Source: Haloactinomyces albus
GTDB taxonomy: Bacteria; Actinomycetota; Actinomycetes; Mycobacteriales; Pseudonocardiaceae
DNA length: 64,000 nt
Assembly (NCBI RefSeq): GCF_031458135.1
Contig: NZ_JAVDXW010000001.1
Coordinates: 2,356,001 to 2,420,000, forward strand
Reading direction: 5' to 3'
A program made the translations under genes and the position numbers. Below, piece by piece: positions 16,443-25,869 of this stretch; position 1 is the stretch's first letter; every line of letters begins with the position of its first letter. The notes beneath the pieces were generated by a model. It had not been told where the DNA came from, did no database searches, and saw nothing but the letters and a program-made list of their open reading frames with translations.

Positions 16443-17114
16443 TCATGTCTCGGCCACGCCATCCTCCTCGATCCCGTGCTCGATGGCATAGCGGGCGAGT
16501 TCGACACGGTTGTGCAACTGCAACTTGCGCAGGGTGGACTGCACGTGGTTTTCCACCGTGCGATGGGAGATCACCAGTTTGTTCGCGATCTGCCGCGCGG
16601 TGAGTCCTTTGGCCACCTGGCGCAGCACGTCGGTCTCCCGGTCGGTCAATTGCGGGGCCTGCGAGTCCGAATCCGGCGTGACGGCCATACGCCGGTACTC
16701 GCCCAGGACCAGCCCGGCCAGCCCTGCCGTGAACACGGCGTCTCCGACAGCGGTACGCCGTACCGCGTCCACCAGCTCCTCCACGGAAGCGGATTTGACC
16801 AGATACCCGGATGCTCCCGCCTTCACCGCCTCCAGCACGTCGCTGTGCTCGCCGCTGGCGGACAGGACCAGGACCCGTGTCCCCGGGATCTCCTGAGTGA
16901 TCTCCCGTGAGGCCTCGACACCGGAGGTGTCGCCGAGGTTGAGATCCATCAGCACGACATCGGGCCGCACCGTACGGGCGATGCGCAGCGCCGAGACCGC
17001 GTCACCAGTGGTGGCCCCCACTTCGAATCCACGTTCTTCCAGGTCACGGGCAACCCCGTCACGCCACATCGGGTGATCGTCGACCACCATCACCGAGATG
17101 TCCGGCCCGGTCAT
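16443..17114 (-). CDS. NarL/FixJ-family response regulator
   Basis: A 223-residue two-component regulator. Receiver domain about residues 6-122: acidic VVDDHP, phosphoacceptor in VVLMDLNLGD, LSASG and YLVKSAS lysine. LuxR-type HTH about residues 155-215: LTDRETDVLRQVAKGLTARQIANKLVISHRTVENHVQSTLRKL. Its start overlaps the stop of the upstream sensor kinase by four bases (ATGA), so they form one operon and a cognate pair. Confidence 0.97.
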   Translation of the reverse strand: MTGPDISVMVVDDHPMWRDGVARDLEERGFEVGATTGDAVSALRIARTVRPDVVLMDLNLGDTSGVEASREITQEIPGTRVLVLSASGEHSDVLEAVKAGASGYLVKSASVEELVDAVRRTAVGDAVFTAGLAGLVLGEYRRMAVTPDSDSQAPQLTDRETDVLRQVAKGLTARQIANKLVISHRTVENHVQSTLRKLQLHNRVELARYAIEHGIEEDGVAET

Positions 17115-18409
17115 CGTGCCACTCCCTCACCGTGTCCTCGAACACTCCGCTTGTGTTCTCTGCTGTCCTGCCGGTGCCCTCGGATGCTCTCCCCGGCACT
17201 GTCCGTACTCCCGGGTCGGGGTATCCGCATTTCCCATTCGGTACCTTCGCCCGGCGCGGTGTCCAGGGTGACCGCCCCACCCAGGCCCGCGACTCGTCCC
17301 CGGATGGACTGTGCCACTCCCATGCGGCCCTGGGACTCGGCTGCGGCCAACCTACCCTCGGGAATGCCGGGGCCGTTGTCCCGGACACTGGCGACGATCT
17401 CGTTGCCGAGATCCTCGAGCAGAACCCACGCTGCGGCATCAGCTCCCGCGTGTCGATCGACGTTGTCCAGCGCCTCCCGGACCACCGCGAACAGCTCCGA
17501 GGCCGTGGGGGCGGGCAGCAGTACCGGGGTGGCAGGTACGGACACCTGGACCTTGGCGGTACCGAGAACCTGTAGCTGTGCGGCGAGATCGGTCTCGCCG
17601 TGTTCGGTTGATTCGGCGGGGGCGGCGGCCATCAGCGAGCGCAGTGCGATCTCCTGCTCGCCTGCCAGCTGCCCGAGATTCGCGGCTTCGCCACCCAGTT
17701 CGAGGCCGCGCTTGCGTACCCGTGCGAGCACCTGAAGCACGCTGTCGTGGATGGAGCGGGCCAGTCGCTCGCGTTCGGCTGTCGCAGCTTCGGCACGTAG
17801 GGCTCTGCTCAGTCGTTCGGTGGAGCTCCGCGCCGTGTCGGAAGCGAGTCCGAGCAGCAGACCTGTGCCGATGTGCAGCAGTGTGTCCATCCACATGTTG
17901 CTGTCGATATAGCCGCGAAGGAGAAAGTTCGACACAGCCGCGACAGTGCCGACGGCGCCGCCGCTGAGCATGCCCCACTGCACGGCCGCGGCGGTGACCA
18001 TCGACCCGTGCCACACCGTGACCACCGAGGGCATCCCCGCCTGCATCTGCTGCTCGGTCAGGATGAACTCACCTGCGAGGAACAGAGCGGTAACCACGAC
18101 CAGATCGGTGAGCACCAGCGGATTCGTCCGCCCGCTGCGTGTGCGGTACCGGTAAATGGTGAAGGCGGTCCACAGCGCCATGCTCACCAGGACACTGGAG
18201 CCCAGTATCGGGCGTGCGTAATCGTCGACCTGCAGGATGAACCACACCAGGGCGTACAGGAACGCGCCGGCACGCAGGCCGTTGTGCGCTCGCCACAACG
18301 GTGATCGGCCATCCGGTATCTGCGGGGAGGATTCCGGTGCCGGAGGCGGTGCGGCCGAGGATGGTGTCCGATCGTCGTCCGGTTGCGGAGATCGTGTTCG
18401 TCGGGTCAA
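17111..18409 (-). CDS. Membrane sensor histidine kinase, MacS/HisKA_3 type
   Basis: A kinase of about 432 residues. After a disordered Pro/Ser-rich N-terminus come about five hydrophobic helices (VWFILQVDDYARPILG, LVLTDLVVVTALFLAGEFIL, VSNFLLRGYID), then a HisKA_3 dimerisation helix with the phosphorylated His in ERERLARSIHDSVLQVLARV, and an HATPase domain (VREALDNVDRHAGA, VRDNGPGIP, GRMGVAQSIRGRVAGLGG). TTG at 18409 is taken as start because GGAAGGAG lies eight bases upstream; the open frame extends to 18592 but that would overlap the divergent cyclase gene. The DUF5931/MacS resemblance suggests cell-envelope sensing, which is inference. Confidence 0.92.
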   Translation of the reverse strand: MTRRTRSPQPDDDRTPSSAAPPPAPESSPQIPDGRSPLWRAHNGLRAGAFLYALVWFILQVDDYARPILGSSVLVSMALWTAFTIYRYRTRSGRTNPLVLTDLVVVTALFLAGEFILTEQQMQAGMPSVVTVWHGSMVTAAAVQWGMLSGGAVGTVAAVSNFLLRGYIDSNMWMDTLLHIGTGLLLGLASDTARSSTERLSRALRAEAATAERERLARSIHDSVLQVLARVRKRGLELGGEAANLGQLAGEQEIALRSLMAAAPAESTEHGETDLAAQLQVLGTAKVQVSVPATPVLLPAPTASELFAVVREALDNVDRHAGADAAAWVLLEDLGNEIVASVRDNGPGIPEGRLAAAESQGRMGVAQSIRGRVAGLGGAVTLDTAPGEGTEWEMRIPRPGSTDSAGESIRGHRQDSREHKRSVRGHGEGVAR

Positions 18410-18590
18410 AACCTGTGCTCCTTCCCGACGATCATCCTGCCTTACCCGTGTGTGGGAGTAATCGTCCACGGTGGTGAGCACGGAGAGTGCGGACCCTCGC
18501 AGGTGGTTCAACTTTTGAATGGGTGGGTGTGCCGGACTTCTGCCCCGCGGTGCCATGTGCGAGGCTCCCGCAGGGAGGTGTGAAGGGGCC

Positions 18591-19787
18591 ATGGGGGTAT
18601 GGGCACTGTGGAAGCTGCGTCCGCCGGCGTTGGCCTATGTACTGCTGGTGAAGGTCACCGCTGTGGTGGTCATCGCGCTGGTCATCGCCACGACACCGCA
18701 GCCGGGGCCCCGTGCTCTCCGGATTTTCGCCATGCTCGCGCTGACGGCCGGACTGGTGATCATCGCGACCTCGGTATCGATTCACCTCCGGCATGAGGTG
18801 CGGCGCAATCCGTGGATCATCCACATCGCCTACCTGGCGGCCGGGATTCTGACGCTGCCCCCGAACCTGCTTGTGCTGCTGCTGCTCGGGCCTGCCCTGC
18901 ACGGCGTGCTCGACATCCGTCCCGAGCCGTATCGGTGGATGTTCACCACCGCTGCAACCGCACTGGCGGCCTTCGCCGCACGGTGGGTGATCGGCTGGAA
19001 CCATCCACGCTGGGAGCCGGTGCTGTTCGTGCTCGCCGGTGCCGTACTGCTGCTTGTGCGCGCGGCGATCGTGGCCATCGGCCTGCGGTTACGGGACCCG
19101 GAGGCTTCCCGGGAGGGAGTGCTCGGCGAACCGATCGACGTGTTGCTGGGCATCGTCGCGGCGAGCTTGGGCGGTCTGCTCGCGGTCGCGGTGGACTCCC
19201 ATTCCGCCAGTGCACTCCTGGCCGGACCACCGCTGGCGTTGCTGGACATCGCCTGCCAGCTACCGCAGTGGCGCCGCTCGGCGCAGCACGACGGCAAGAC
19301 CGGCCTGGCCAACGCGATGCACTGGGAACGGGTGGCGCGTGTGGAACTGACTCGCGCACGCTCTCGGACGCAGCCCATGGCGGTGTTGCTGCTCGATCTC
19401 GATCACTTCAAGCGAGTCAACGACGAACTCGGGCATCTCGCGGGCGACGCCGTGCTGGCCTCGGTCGCGCTGATGTTGCGCAGCAGTGTGCGCAAGGGGG
19501 ACGTGGTCGGTCGTTTCGGTGGTGAGGAGTTCGTGGTGCTGCTTCCGGGGGCCGACACCGACATCGCCTGCACGGTTGCGCAGCGGGTGCGATTGTCCAC
19601 CGCTTCGCTGTCCGTCCCCGCGCAGGACACCGACGGCAGTCACCGTGAACTCGACGATCTGACCGTCAGTATCGGCGTCGCGACCACACTGCGGTTCGGT
19701 TACGAGCTGCCGGATCTGCTGGTGGCCGCAGATGCGGCGTTGCTCGCCGCGAAAGCGGGTGGCCGCAACGCCGTCACCGTGGCGTAG
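18591..19787 (+). CDS. Multipass membrane diguanylate cyclase
   Basis: A 398-residue protein: about seven hydrophobic helices in the first 225 residues, then a GGDEF domain starting KTGLANAMHWERV. The domain keeps metal-binding LLLDLDHFKRVNDELGHLAGD and the active-site loop RFGGEEF (about 306-312), so it should make c-di-GMP from GTP. No RxxD inhibitory site was obvious. The sensor half resembles integral-membrane input domains but no ligand can be named. It is divergent from the sensor kinase operon, with about 180 bp between starts. Confidence 0.93.
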   Translation: MGVWALWKLRPPALAYVLLVKVTAVVVIALVIATTPQPGPRALRIFAMLALTAGLVIIATSVSIHLRHEVRRNPWIIHIAYLAAGILTLPPNLLVLLLLGPALHGVLDIRPEPYRWMFTTAATALAAFAARWVIGWNHPRWEPVLFVLAGAVLLLVRAAIVAIGLRLRDPEASREGVLGEPIDVLLGIVAASLGGLLAVAVDSHSASALLAGPPLALLDIACQLPQWRRSAQHDGKTGLANAMHWERVARVELTRARSRTQPMAVLLLDLDHFKRVNDELGHLAGDAVLASVALMLRSSVRKGDVVGRFGGEEFVVLLPGADTDIACTVAQRVRLSTASLSVPAQDTDGSHRELDDLTVSIGVATTLRFGYELPDLLVAADAALLAAKAGGRNAVTVA

Positions 19788-19790
19788 AGC

Positions 19791-21095
19791 TCACCGGTCC
19801 TCGCCCCGTTGCTCGCCGGAGCTTCCCTCGTCCGACCTCCGGTGCCCGGTGGGGCCGTTCTCCGCATCCTCGTTCTCGGTGGAGCTGCCTCCGGTGGCCG
19901 ACTCCCGACTTTCTCCGTGCCTGGTGACCGCCGGTTGTTCGGGCGGGGCCGTGCTTTCCCGCTCCCCGGGGGGCATACCTTCTCTCGAGTCGGTGGGACG
20001 GACCTGCTCGTTCTCGTCCTCGTCGGAAACCAGGGATCTGATGGCCGAGTTCAGCACGGCTATCAGCGGCACCGCCAGCAGCGCTCCCACGATCCCGGCC
20101 AGAACGAAGCCCGCGCTGATGGCCAGTACGACCGCCAGGACGTGCAGTTGAACCGCACGTCCGATGATCAGCGGCTGCATCACATTGCCCTCGAGTTGCT
20201 GCACGCCGAGCACCACGCCGAGCACCAGCAGTGCCGCGATCGGACCCTTGGTGACCAGGGCCACCAGGACGGCGACGACGCCGGAGGCGATCGCACCGAT
20301 GATCGGGACGAAAGCGCTGAGGAAGACCAGGGCCGCCAGTGGAACCGCCAGCGGTACGCCGATGATCGCCAGGCCGATCCCGATCCCCACCGCATCGAAG
20401 ATGGCCACGAGGGCGGTGCCGCGAACGTAGCCGACAAGCGAGGCGAACCCGCGTGATCCCGCGGTATCGACGCGTGGCCGGACGGATTTCGGCACGATCC
20501 GCAACAGGAACAGCCAGATCCGTCGACCGTCGTGCAGGAAGAAGATCAGCGTGAACAGCATCAACAGCAGACCGGTCAGAAGAGTGCCGAATGTCGAGGC
20601 CGTGGCCAGGGCGCCGGAGGTCAGCATGGCCTGATTGCGTTCCAACCATTGCCGGGCCTGGTTCACGAAGTTGTCGAACTGCTGCTGGGTCAGGTGCAGC
20701 GGGCTGTTGGCGAGCCACTGCTGAATCTGATTGAAGCTTGCCAGAATCTGGGACTGCAGATCGGAGAAGCCGGTGATGAACGCGTTGATGACGAAGGTGA
20801 GCACACCCCCCACGGCGGCGAGCCCGCCGATCATCACGATCGCGGTTGCCAGGGCACTCGGAACCCCCAGTCGGACCAACCTGGCTACGGCAGGTGCCAG
20901 CAGTGCCGCCAGCAGCAGCGCGATTGCGACCGGGATCAGGACGGCATAGAACCTGCGCACGACCTCGCCGAGCACGTACAGCGTGCCGAGGATGACGAGG
21001 ATGCGCCAGCTCAGCGCGGCCGACACGCGCAGGATGGGCGGAACCGCGGCGGTGCTATCCGAACGGGTGATCTTGGAGCTGCTCACGTCCGCCAC
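19791..21095 (-). CDS. AI-2E family transporter (PerM/TqsA type)
   Basis: A membrane protein of about 434 residues with eight predicted helices and the family motifs ILVILGTLYVLGEVVRRF, the long amphipathic stretch GFSDLQSQILASFNQIQQWL, and the late SAFVPIIGAIASGVVAVLVAL and LEGNVMQPLIIGRAVQLHVLAVVLAISAG segments. The family exports quorum signals or other small molecules; substrate unknown here. The last 70 residues are a charged, disordered cytoplasmic tail. Start uncertain: GTG at 21095 or 21086; the frame is open to 21233. It is convergent with the cyclase, only three bases apart. Confidence 0.9.
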   Translation of the reverse strand: MADVSSSKITRSDSTAAVPPILRVSAALSWRILVILGTLYVLGEVVRRFYAVLIPVAIALLLAALLAPAVARLVRLGVPSALATAIVMIGGLAAVGGVLTFVINAFITGFSDLQSQILASFNQIQQWLANSPLHLTQQQFDNFVNQARQWLERNQAMLTSGALATASTFGTLLTGLLLMLFTLIFFLHDGRRIWLFLLRIVPKSVRPRVDTAGSRGFASLVGYVRGTALVAIFDAVGIGIGLAIIGVPLAVPLAALVFLSAFVPIIGAIASGVVAVLVALVTKGPIAALLVLGVVLGVQQLEGNVMQPLIIGRAVQLHVLAVVLAISAGFVLAGIVGALLAVPLIAVLNSAIRSLVSDEDENEQVRPTDSREGMPPGERESTAPPEQPAVTRHGESRESATGGSSTENEDAENGPTGHRRSDEGSSGEQRGEDR

Positions 21096-21376
21096 AGTAT
21101 CGACAGATCGGTTTTCCGGGGGCGAGTTCGAACTCGAAATTTCGATATCAGGCACTTCCCATCCGTCGATGGTGGGCCGGAGTGGTCGACGGTGCGTGAT
21201 GTACAGGAGGTCGCCGAGATCGGGGCGTAACACGATGTGGCGACATTGTTGCGTTATGGGTGCGTGATCGCTCGCAGGTTTGGAAGAGTGCCCGTCGTTG
21301 ATCCAAGCCGCCCGTGCTCATGGCGGGTACGGCCGAATCGATCGCACACCGAATCCCGGGAGGTCGCGAAAGTCCC

Positions 21377-22345
21377 ATGTCCGACGACGATCAGTGTCCG
21401 GGAGGTATCCGCCTGCGGCGGATGCTGACCCGTGCTCTGGTCTTCACGGGTACGACCGTGGCGGGAACTTCGGTCGCATGGCTGCTCGGAGCCGGAATCG
21501 CGGCAGCGGACAGCAGTACACAGCCGGACGGTCCGGACGGGCCGGACTGCCCGTCCCGCGTGTCGGCCGCGCAGGAGCGGGTCGGCTCGGAACACAGTCG
21601 TGTGGCCGGTGCGGACCGGAATCGGGACGCGGCGATGTTGGGCCTCGCCGACCTCGACTCCGCCACGACGCTGACCTCGGAATCCACGGCGGTCCCGGTA
21701 TCCGGCACCTGTGTTGGGATCGCCGCAGTGACCGGCGCCGTCCGGGATACTCTGCACAGCGCCGATTCGGTTCTGACTCCGGTGCGGCAAGCAGCCGACG
21801 AGGTACTTCCGGGAAAGGACGGCGACGACCTGCTTTCCGAGACGGTCGAGCAGGGACTGGATGCGCTGGAACGGCCGCTGCGTCCGCTTGGTCCGGGAAC
21901 GTCCGCACCGCACTCGGACGTCGGGAAACCTCCGGCTGTGCCGACCGGCGGCGATGGTGGTGGCAGCGAGGTCGATGCGACCCTGCCATCGCGGTCTCCC
22001 GAAGATGGTCTCTCCGCTGACCTCTCTTCGGCTCCCGCGGCCCACGCTGCCGCCCGTGAGAGCCGGGCGATTCTCCACTCCGTGTCCACGCGGCAGGGTC
22101 CGGACAGCAGGGCGCCTGCTGCGCCGCAGAAAACCGAACCGGCCCCGTTTCCACCCCGGCACGCGGTCGTGCCGGGGGTGGCCGGTGGCGGCAGTGCCAC
22201 CGACGGGCACTCGAACAGCAGCTTCGGTGTCGGTCGACAGGATGACCTCCGGATTCCCGCACCGTTTGCGGGCATCGCACCCGGCTATGGCATGCACGCC
22301 CCGACGAGCGGGGCACGCCCCCAGCCGGGCGTTACCCCCGACTGA
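21377..22345 (+). CDS. Secreted Pro/Ser/Ala-rich protein of unknown function (first of two)
   Basis: A 322-residue exported protein. After a basic start (IRLRRMLTRAL) there is a hydrophobic core and a probable cleavage at GAGIAAADS. The mature part has a short helical region around VTGAVRDTLHSADSVLTPVRQAADEVLPG (about 115-150) and a long disordered Pro/Gly/Ser tail. I do not recognise a domain. The same architecture, signal peptide plus helical segment plus disordered tail, is seen in the next gene, so the two probably serve one surface function. ATG 21377 has GGGAGG about 13 bases upstream. Confidence 0.75.
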   Translation: MSDDDQCPGGIRLRRMLTRALVFTGTTVAGTSVAWLLGAGIAAADSSTQPDGPDGPDCPSRVSAAQERVGSEHSRVAGADRNRDAAMLGLADLDSATTLTSESTAVPVSGTCVGIAAVTGAVRDTLHSADSVLTPVRQAADEVLPGKDGDDLLSETVEQGLDALERPLRPLGPGTSAPHSDVGKPPAVPTGGDGGGSEVDATLPSRSPEDGLSADLSSAPAAHAAARESRAILHSVSTRQGPDSRAPAAPQKTEPAPFPPRHAVVPGVAGGGSATDGHSNSSFGVGRQDDLRIPAPFAGIAPGYGMHAPTSGARPQPGVTPD

Positions 22346-22633
22346 GCATCCTGCCCGCGCAAGGATTCTCCCGCTGTTCCCGATCTCCTTCGCGCCGAAG
22401 CCCCGACAGTCCGGGGCAAGGAGATCTCCTCGGGACCACCGCGCACGGCAACACGCACGGATCTCCGCCACGGCGACCGAATACGGCGACCGGATGTCGA
22501 AAGCCGTCCGGCTCATCCGGGACCGGCCGCCGCGCGCCCGGTAAATCCACATGCCCGGTAATCCATCCGCACAGCAGACCCACGGCCTCAGTTTTCCCGC
22601 TCAGCAGCGGAAATCATGCAAAGGAGAGTTCCC

Positions 22634-24217
22634 ATGCAGACTTGGGCGAAGCGCGGAGTTCAAGCCGCGTTGGTGACCGGAGGCATGCTCGCTGCCGGAA
22701 CCGCAGCCGCCTCGGCTTCCGAGACATGCTCCGACCGTCCGTACTCTCCGTTGGGAGAGACAGCGCCGGGTACCGATGCCGGTAACGATGGCACGCCCAG
22801 CCGTAGCGGACCGTGCTTCGCGGGTGAGCTGTTCCCCGAAGAGGTCGGCTCGGTTCCCTTCCGAACTCCCGGCAAGTCGGCACAGCATTCCATGACCGCG
22901 CTGTCCGGAACCATCGATCCGGTTCGCGACCTGCTGCCTGCGGTGGAGGAAGCGCTGACGCACGAACTCCCCCGGATCATCGACCGGCCCGACCCAGCGG
23001 TGCGCCTCGACCGCTCGGAAACGACCCGTCGGATCAAACCGGTCGACCGGGCCGGGTCGAATCGCGGTCCCAAGCACGCGAGCCGTTCCGGACGAGTCGA
23101 TCCGGTGGGAGCGGCGAAGCAGGACCGGACCTCACCGGAACTCGAGGACGGTTCCAGCGCAGTCACCCGTCCGCTTCCCCGGATCGACCATCCGCTGGAG
23201 CTCGCCGGGTGGGTTGCCGACTCCCCGCAGATCGGTGACGCACAGGTCGGAAGCCGCACTTCGGTGCCGGGACGCACGCACGCCGCGCTGGGCATCCTGC
23301 CGCAGAACGGCAAGCGCGGGCGGCATGCGGTGGAGGCGACGCTGGGCACCCCGGCCGAAGGATTCCACCGCTCGCTGAGCTGGGCCGGCCCGATCGGCGA
23401 TGTCATCACGAGTGACCGCAGTGCCGCGGGGGCTGCGGATGCTGCTTCGGACACGGCGCGCCTCGAGGACACGGTGAGCACGGAAGCCGCCCCCGCTCTC
23501 GTCGTCCCCACCGGCGACCCCGCCGTTGTCGAGGTCCTGCAGCAACCTGCGGGCATCGTGGCCTTGTGGGAGGACACGCTCGGTCGCGGTTCGGTATCGG
23601 GTCGCTCGTTGTCCGCGGCCCTTGTCGCCCCGCGGACCGTGGATTTGACCTCGGGAGAACTGGGCGGTGGTGCGGAACTGCGGACGGTCCCGCGTTCGCT
23701 GCTCGCCTCGGTGCTGTCCGGAGGGACGACCGCGCGAGAGCACCCGAATCCGGAGTCCGTGCCGTTGCAGGTTCCGGGAGGACTGCAGGAACAGGCCACC
23801 GATATCCCGAACCTGTCCGGTCCGGTGGAGCTCGAAGCCACCGAGACATTGAAGCTCGACCGACTTTCGGACGAGGCAGCCGATCACTCGCCTGCCGGGC
23901 GCTCGGCGGAACCGACGCTGCCCGCCTTCTCCGACACCCCGCAGCTCACCGATGTCACGGTGGAGGTGCTCGACGAGCTCGCGGCCGCCGTTCCCGAGCG
24001 GTCGCAGGTCGCCCGGAATCCGTTCGCTCCGGCTCCGGCAGCGCGCACCGCGCCGGTCGGTGGTATGGCCCTGCCCGTCCTCGACGGAGGGGTTCCGGAC
24101 ATCAGGGTCATGCGGGGCGAGACCCTGCCGCTTCCGGCGGTCGGGACGGACGGGACGCCGGTACTGACGGCACCGGACACCGCAACGACACCGGGGATCG
24201 TGCCTGTTCGGGCCTGA
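22634..24217 (+). CDS. Secreted low-complexity protein of unknown function (second of two)
   Basis: A 527-residue exported protein. The signal peptide reads MQTWAKRGVQAALVTGG with cleavage near ASASE; a similar N-terminus is familiar from small secreted proteins of Pseudonocardiales. The mature protein holds an early conserved-looking helix (GTIDPVRDLLPAVEEALTHELPRIID, about 95-120) and then disordered, charged, Pro-rich sequence to the end. Start at ATG 22634 is supported by AAAGGAGAG six bases upstream. No enzymatic motif is seen. It is convergent with the GT87 gene. Confidence 0.8.
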   Translation: MQTWAKRGVQAALVTGGMLAAGTAAASASETCSDRPYSPLGETAPGTDAGNDGTPSRSGPCFAGELFPEEVGSVPFRTPGKSAQHSMTALSGTIDPVRDLLPAVEEALTHELPRIIDRPDPAVRLDRSETTRRIKPVDRAGSNRGPKHASRSGRVDPVGAAKQDRTSPELEDGSSAVTRPLPRIDHPLELAGWVADSPQIGDAQVGSRTSVPGRTHAALGILPQNGKRGRHAVEATLGTPAEGFHRSLSWAGPIGDVITSDRSAAGAADAASDTARLEDTVSTEAAPALVVPTGDPAVVEVLQQPAGIVALWEDTLGRGSVSGRSLSAALVAPRTVDLTSGELGGGAELRTVPRSLLASVLSGGTTAREHPNPESVPLQVPGGLQEQATDIPNLSGPVELEATETLKLDRLSDEAADHSPAGRSAEPTLPAFSDTPQLTDVTVEVLDELAAAVPERSQVARNPFAPAPAARTAPVGGMALPVLDGGVPDIRVMRGETLPLPAVGTDGTPVLTAPDTATTPGIVPVRA

Positions 24218-24286
24218 TGCCCGAAGGAGCCCGGGTGGAGGAGCCACGAGAGGCGGTGCCCGAGACATGGTTCCCTCGCTCGGGCT

Positions 24287-25609
24287 CTACCGAGTTTGCG
24301 GTCTCGAGGTGGCAGGAGCGACCGTAGCGGAGCCGTCGGCGGGCACGGGCGCGACCTTGCGCGCGTGCCACCAGCCGTGGAAGTGGTACAGCAGGAAGGC
24401 CACACCGAAGTAGACGTAGGCGTTTCCGATCAAATGCTCGAAAAAGTTCCACGTCAGTTCTTTGCCCTCGCCCTGGGGCACGGTCCAGTGCGGGCCGAGT
24501 ACGAAGAACTCGGCCACGAGCGTTGCGGCCACGAGCAGGGGCCAGTGGCGCCGGACAAGGGCGGCTCCGAGCAGGAGCACCAGTCCGGGAACCGCCCACA
24601 CCCAGTGATGTGACCAGGATATGGGCGAAACCAGCAATCCCAGGATGCCGTTGATGGTCAGAGCCATCGGCGGATCCTGTCTGCGCAGGGTGTGCACCAT
24701 GCCGAGCACGGCCACCGCCAACATGGCCAGGGCCAGCAGCCCGAAGACCACGGTCAACCACGGCGCGGGTACCTGCGACTTGGCCAGCAGCGAGCGCAGC
24801 GACTGGTTGCCCGCGTAGATGGCGGCGGTGCCCTCGAACCGCGGTCCGAAGGAGACTTCTCCGCTGGCAAGCATCTCGTGCAACCAGAACCGCTTGGCGG
24901 AGTCGAAGGCGAGCACCAGACCGATCAGCACGGTCACCAGGAAGGTCAGCAGGGTCGTCGCGATCGCTCGGTAGTCCTTGCGCAGCAGGAAAAACAGCAG
25001 AAACACGGCCGGGGTGAGTTTGATGCCTGCGGCAATACCGATGAGCATTCCGCGTGGGTAGGGCAGTCTGCGATCGCCACCGATGCGCCACAGGCAGTCG
25101 ATGGCGACCAGCGCCATCAGCACCACGTTGATCTGGGCGTAGGTGATGGTTTCGATGACGGGCTCGGTGATCGTGGCCGGCGGGAGTGCGGCAGCGGCGA
25201 TCATCAGCACCTTGTCGCGGTGCTCGGTGAGGAATGCCGCGGTTCCCAGAACCACGTAGAGCGTGGCCAGCAGCGACAGGTGCGTCACAACCATGATCAT
25301 GGTGATCGCGACCGGCTTCGGCACCAGCGCGAGCGGCGTGAACGCGATCGCCGCGAACGGTGGGTAAATGAACGGCAGGTGGAGACCGGAATCGGTGGCG
25401 GGTAGGTTTCGGTAGATGTCCTCGCCGGACAGCCAAGCCCGAGCGCCGAGCTGGTAGACCTCACCGTCGATATGGGCGTGCGGATTGATCGCGGATACCA
25501 TGATCACGGCGACCAGTTCGGCGACTCCGATCACGGTGAGTAACTTGCGGTGAGCATGGACTCTCCGGCCCAGAGCTCGCCAGCGCGGAGACGTTCCCGT
25601 CAGCGGCAC
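24287..25609 (-). CDS. GT87-family (DUF2029) membrane glycosyltransferase
   Basis: A 440-residue polytopic protein starting at GTG. It has the polyprenol-phosphate-mannose-type GT-C pattern: a first helix (LTVIGVAELVAVIMVSAI), an extracytoplasmic loop with acidic residues (HIDGEVYQLGARAWLSGEDIYR), then LPFIYPPFAAIAFTPLALVP, and about ten further helices including LPYPRGMLIGIAAGIKLTPAVFLLFFLLR and SPISWSHHWVWAVPGLVLLLG. In mycobacteria such enzymes mannosylate cell-envelope lipids or glycans; the acceptor here is unknown. It ends in a short polar cytoplasmic tail. Confidence 0.92.
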   Translation of the reverse strand: MPLTGTSPRWRALGRRVHAHRKLLTVIGVAELVAVIMVSAINPHAHIDGEVYQLGARAWLSGEDIYRNLPATDSGLHLPFIYPPFAAIAFTPLALVPKPVAITMIMVVTHLSLLATLYVVLGTAAFLTEHRDKVLMIAAAALPPATITEPVIETITYAQINVVLMALVAIDCLWRIGGDRRLPYPRGMLIGIAAGIKLTPAVFLLFFLLRKDYRAIATTLLTFLVTVLIGLVLAFDSAKRFWLHEMLASGEVSFGPRFEGTAAIYAGNQSLRSLLAKSQVPAPWLTVVFGLLALAMLAVAVLGMVHTLRRQDPPMALTINGILGLLVSPISWSHHWVWAVPGLVLLLGAALVRRHWPLLVAATLVAEFFVLGPHWTVPQGEGKELTWNFFEHLIGNAYVYFGVAFLLYHFHGWWHARKVAPVPADGSATVAPATSRPQTR

Positions 25610-25869
25610 GATTCCACCATCCAGGTTCGACCATGGTCATCGAGATTCGGATGACCGGGAAACAGCGTAAGCGGTGCGGACCACCGCACCCGCGCGCGGG
25701 CAGTGACGTGCGTACCGAGATAACGGTACCGCCGGATAAGGCCACTCTCCGTTATGTGCGCTGGAGTGGATATCACCATGATGTGGGGCCGCTGCTCTCT
25801 TGAATTTCCTACCGCTTGGCGGGGAGGCTCAAATTACGTTGCGCCATCTGGTGGGGAGGACAGGGCCAA

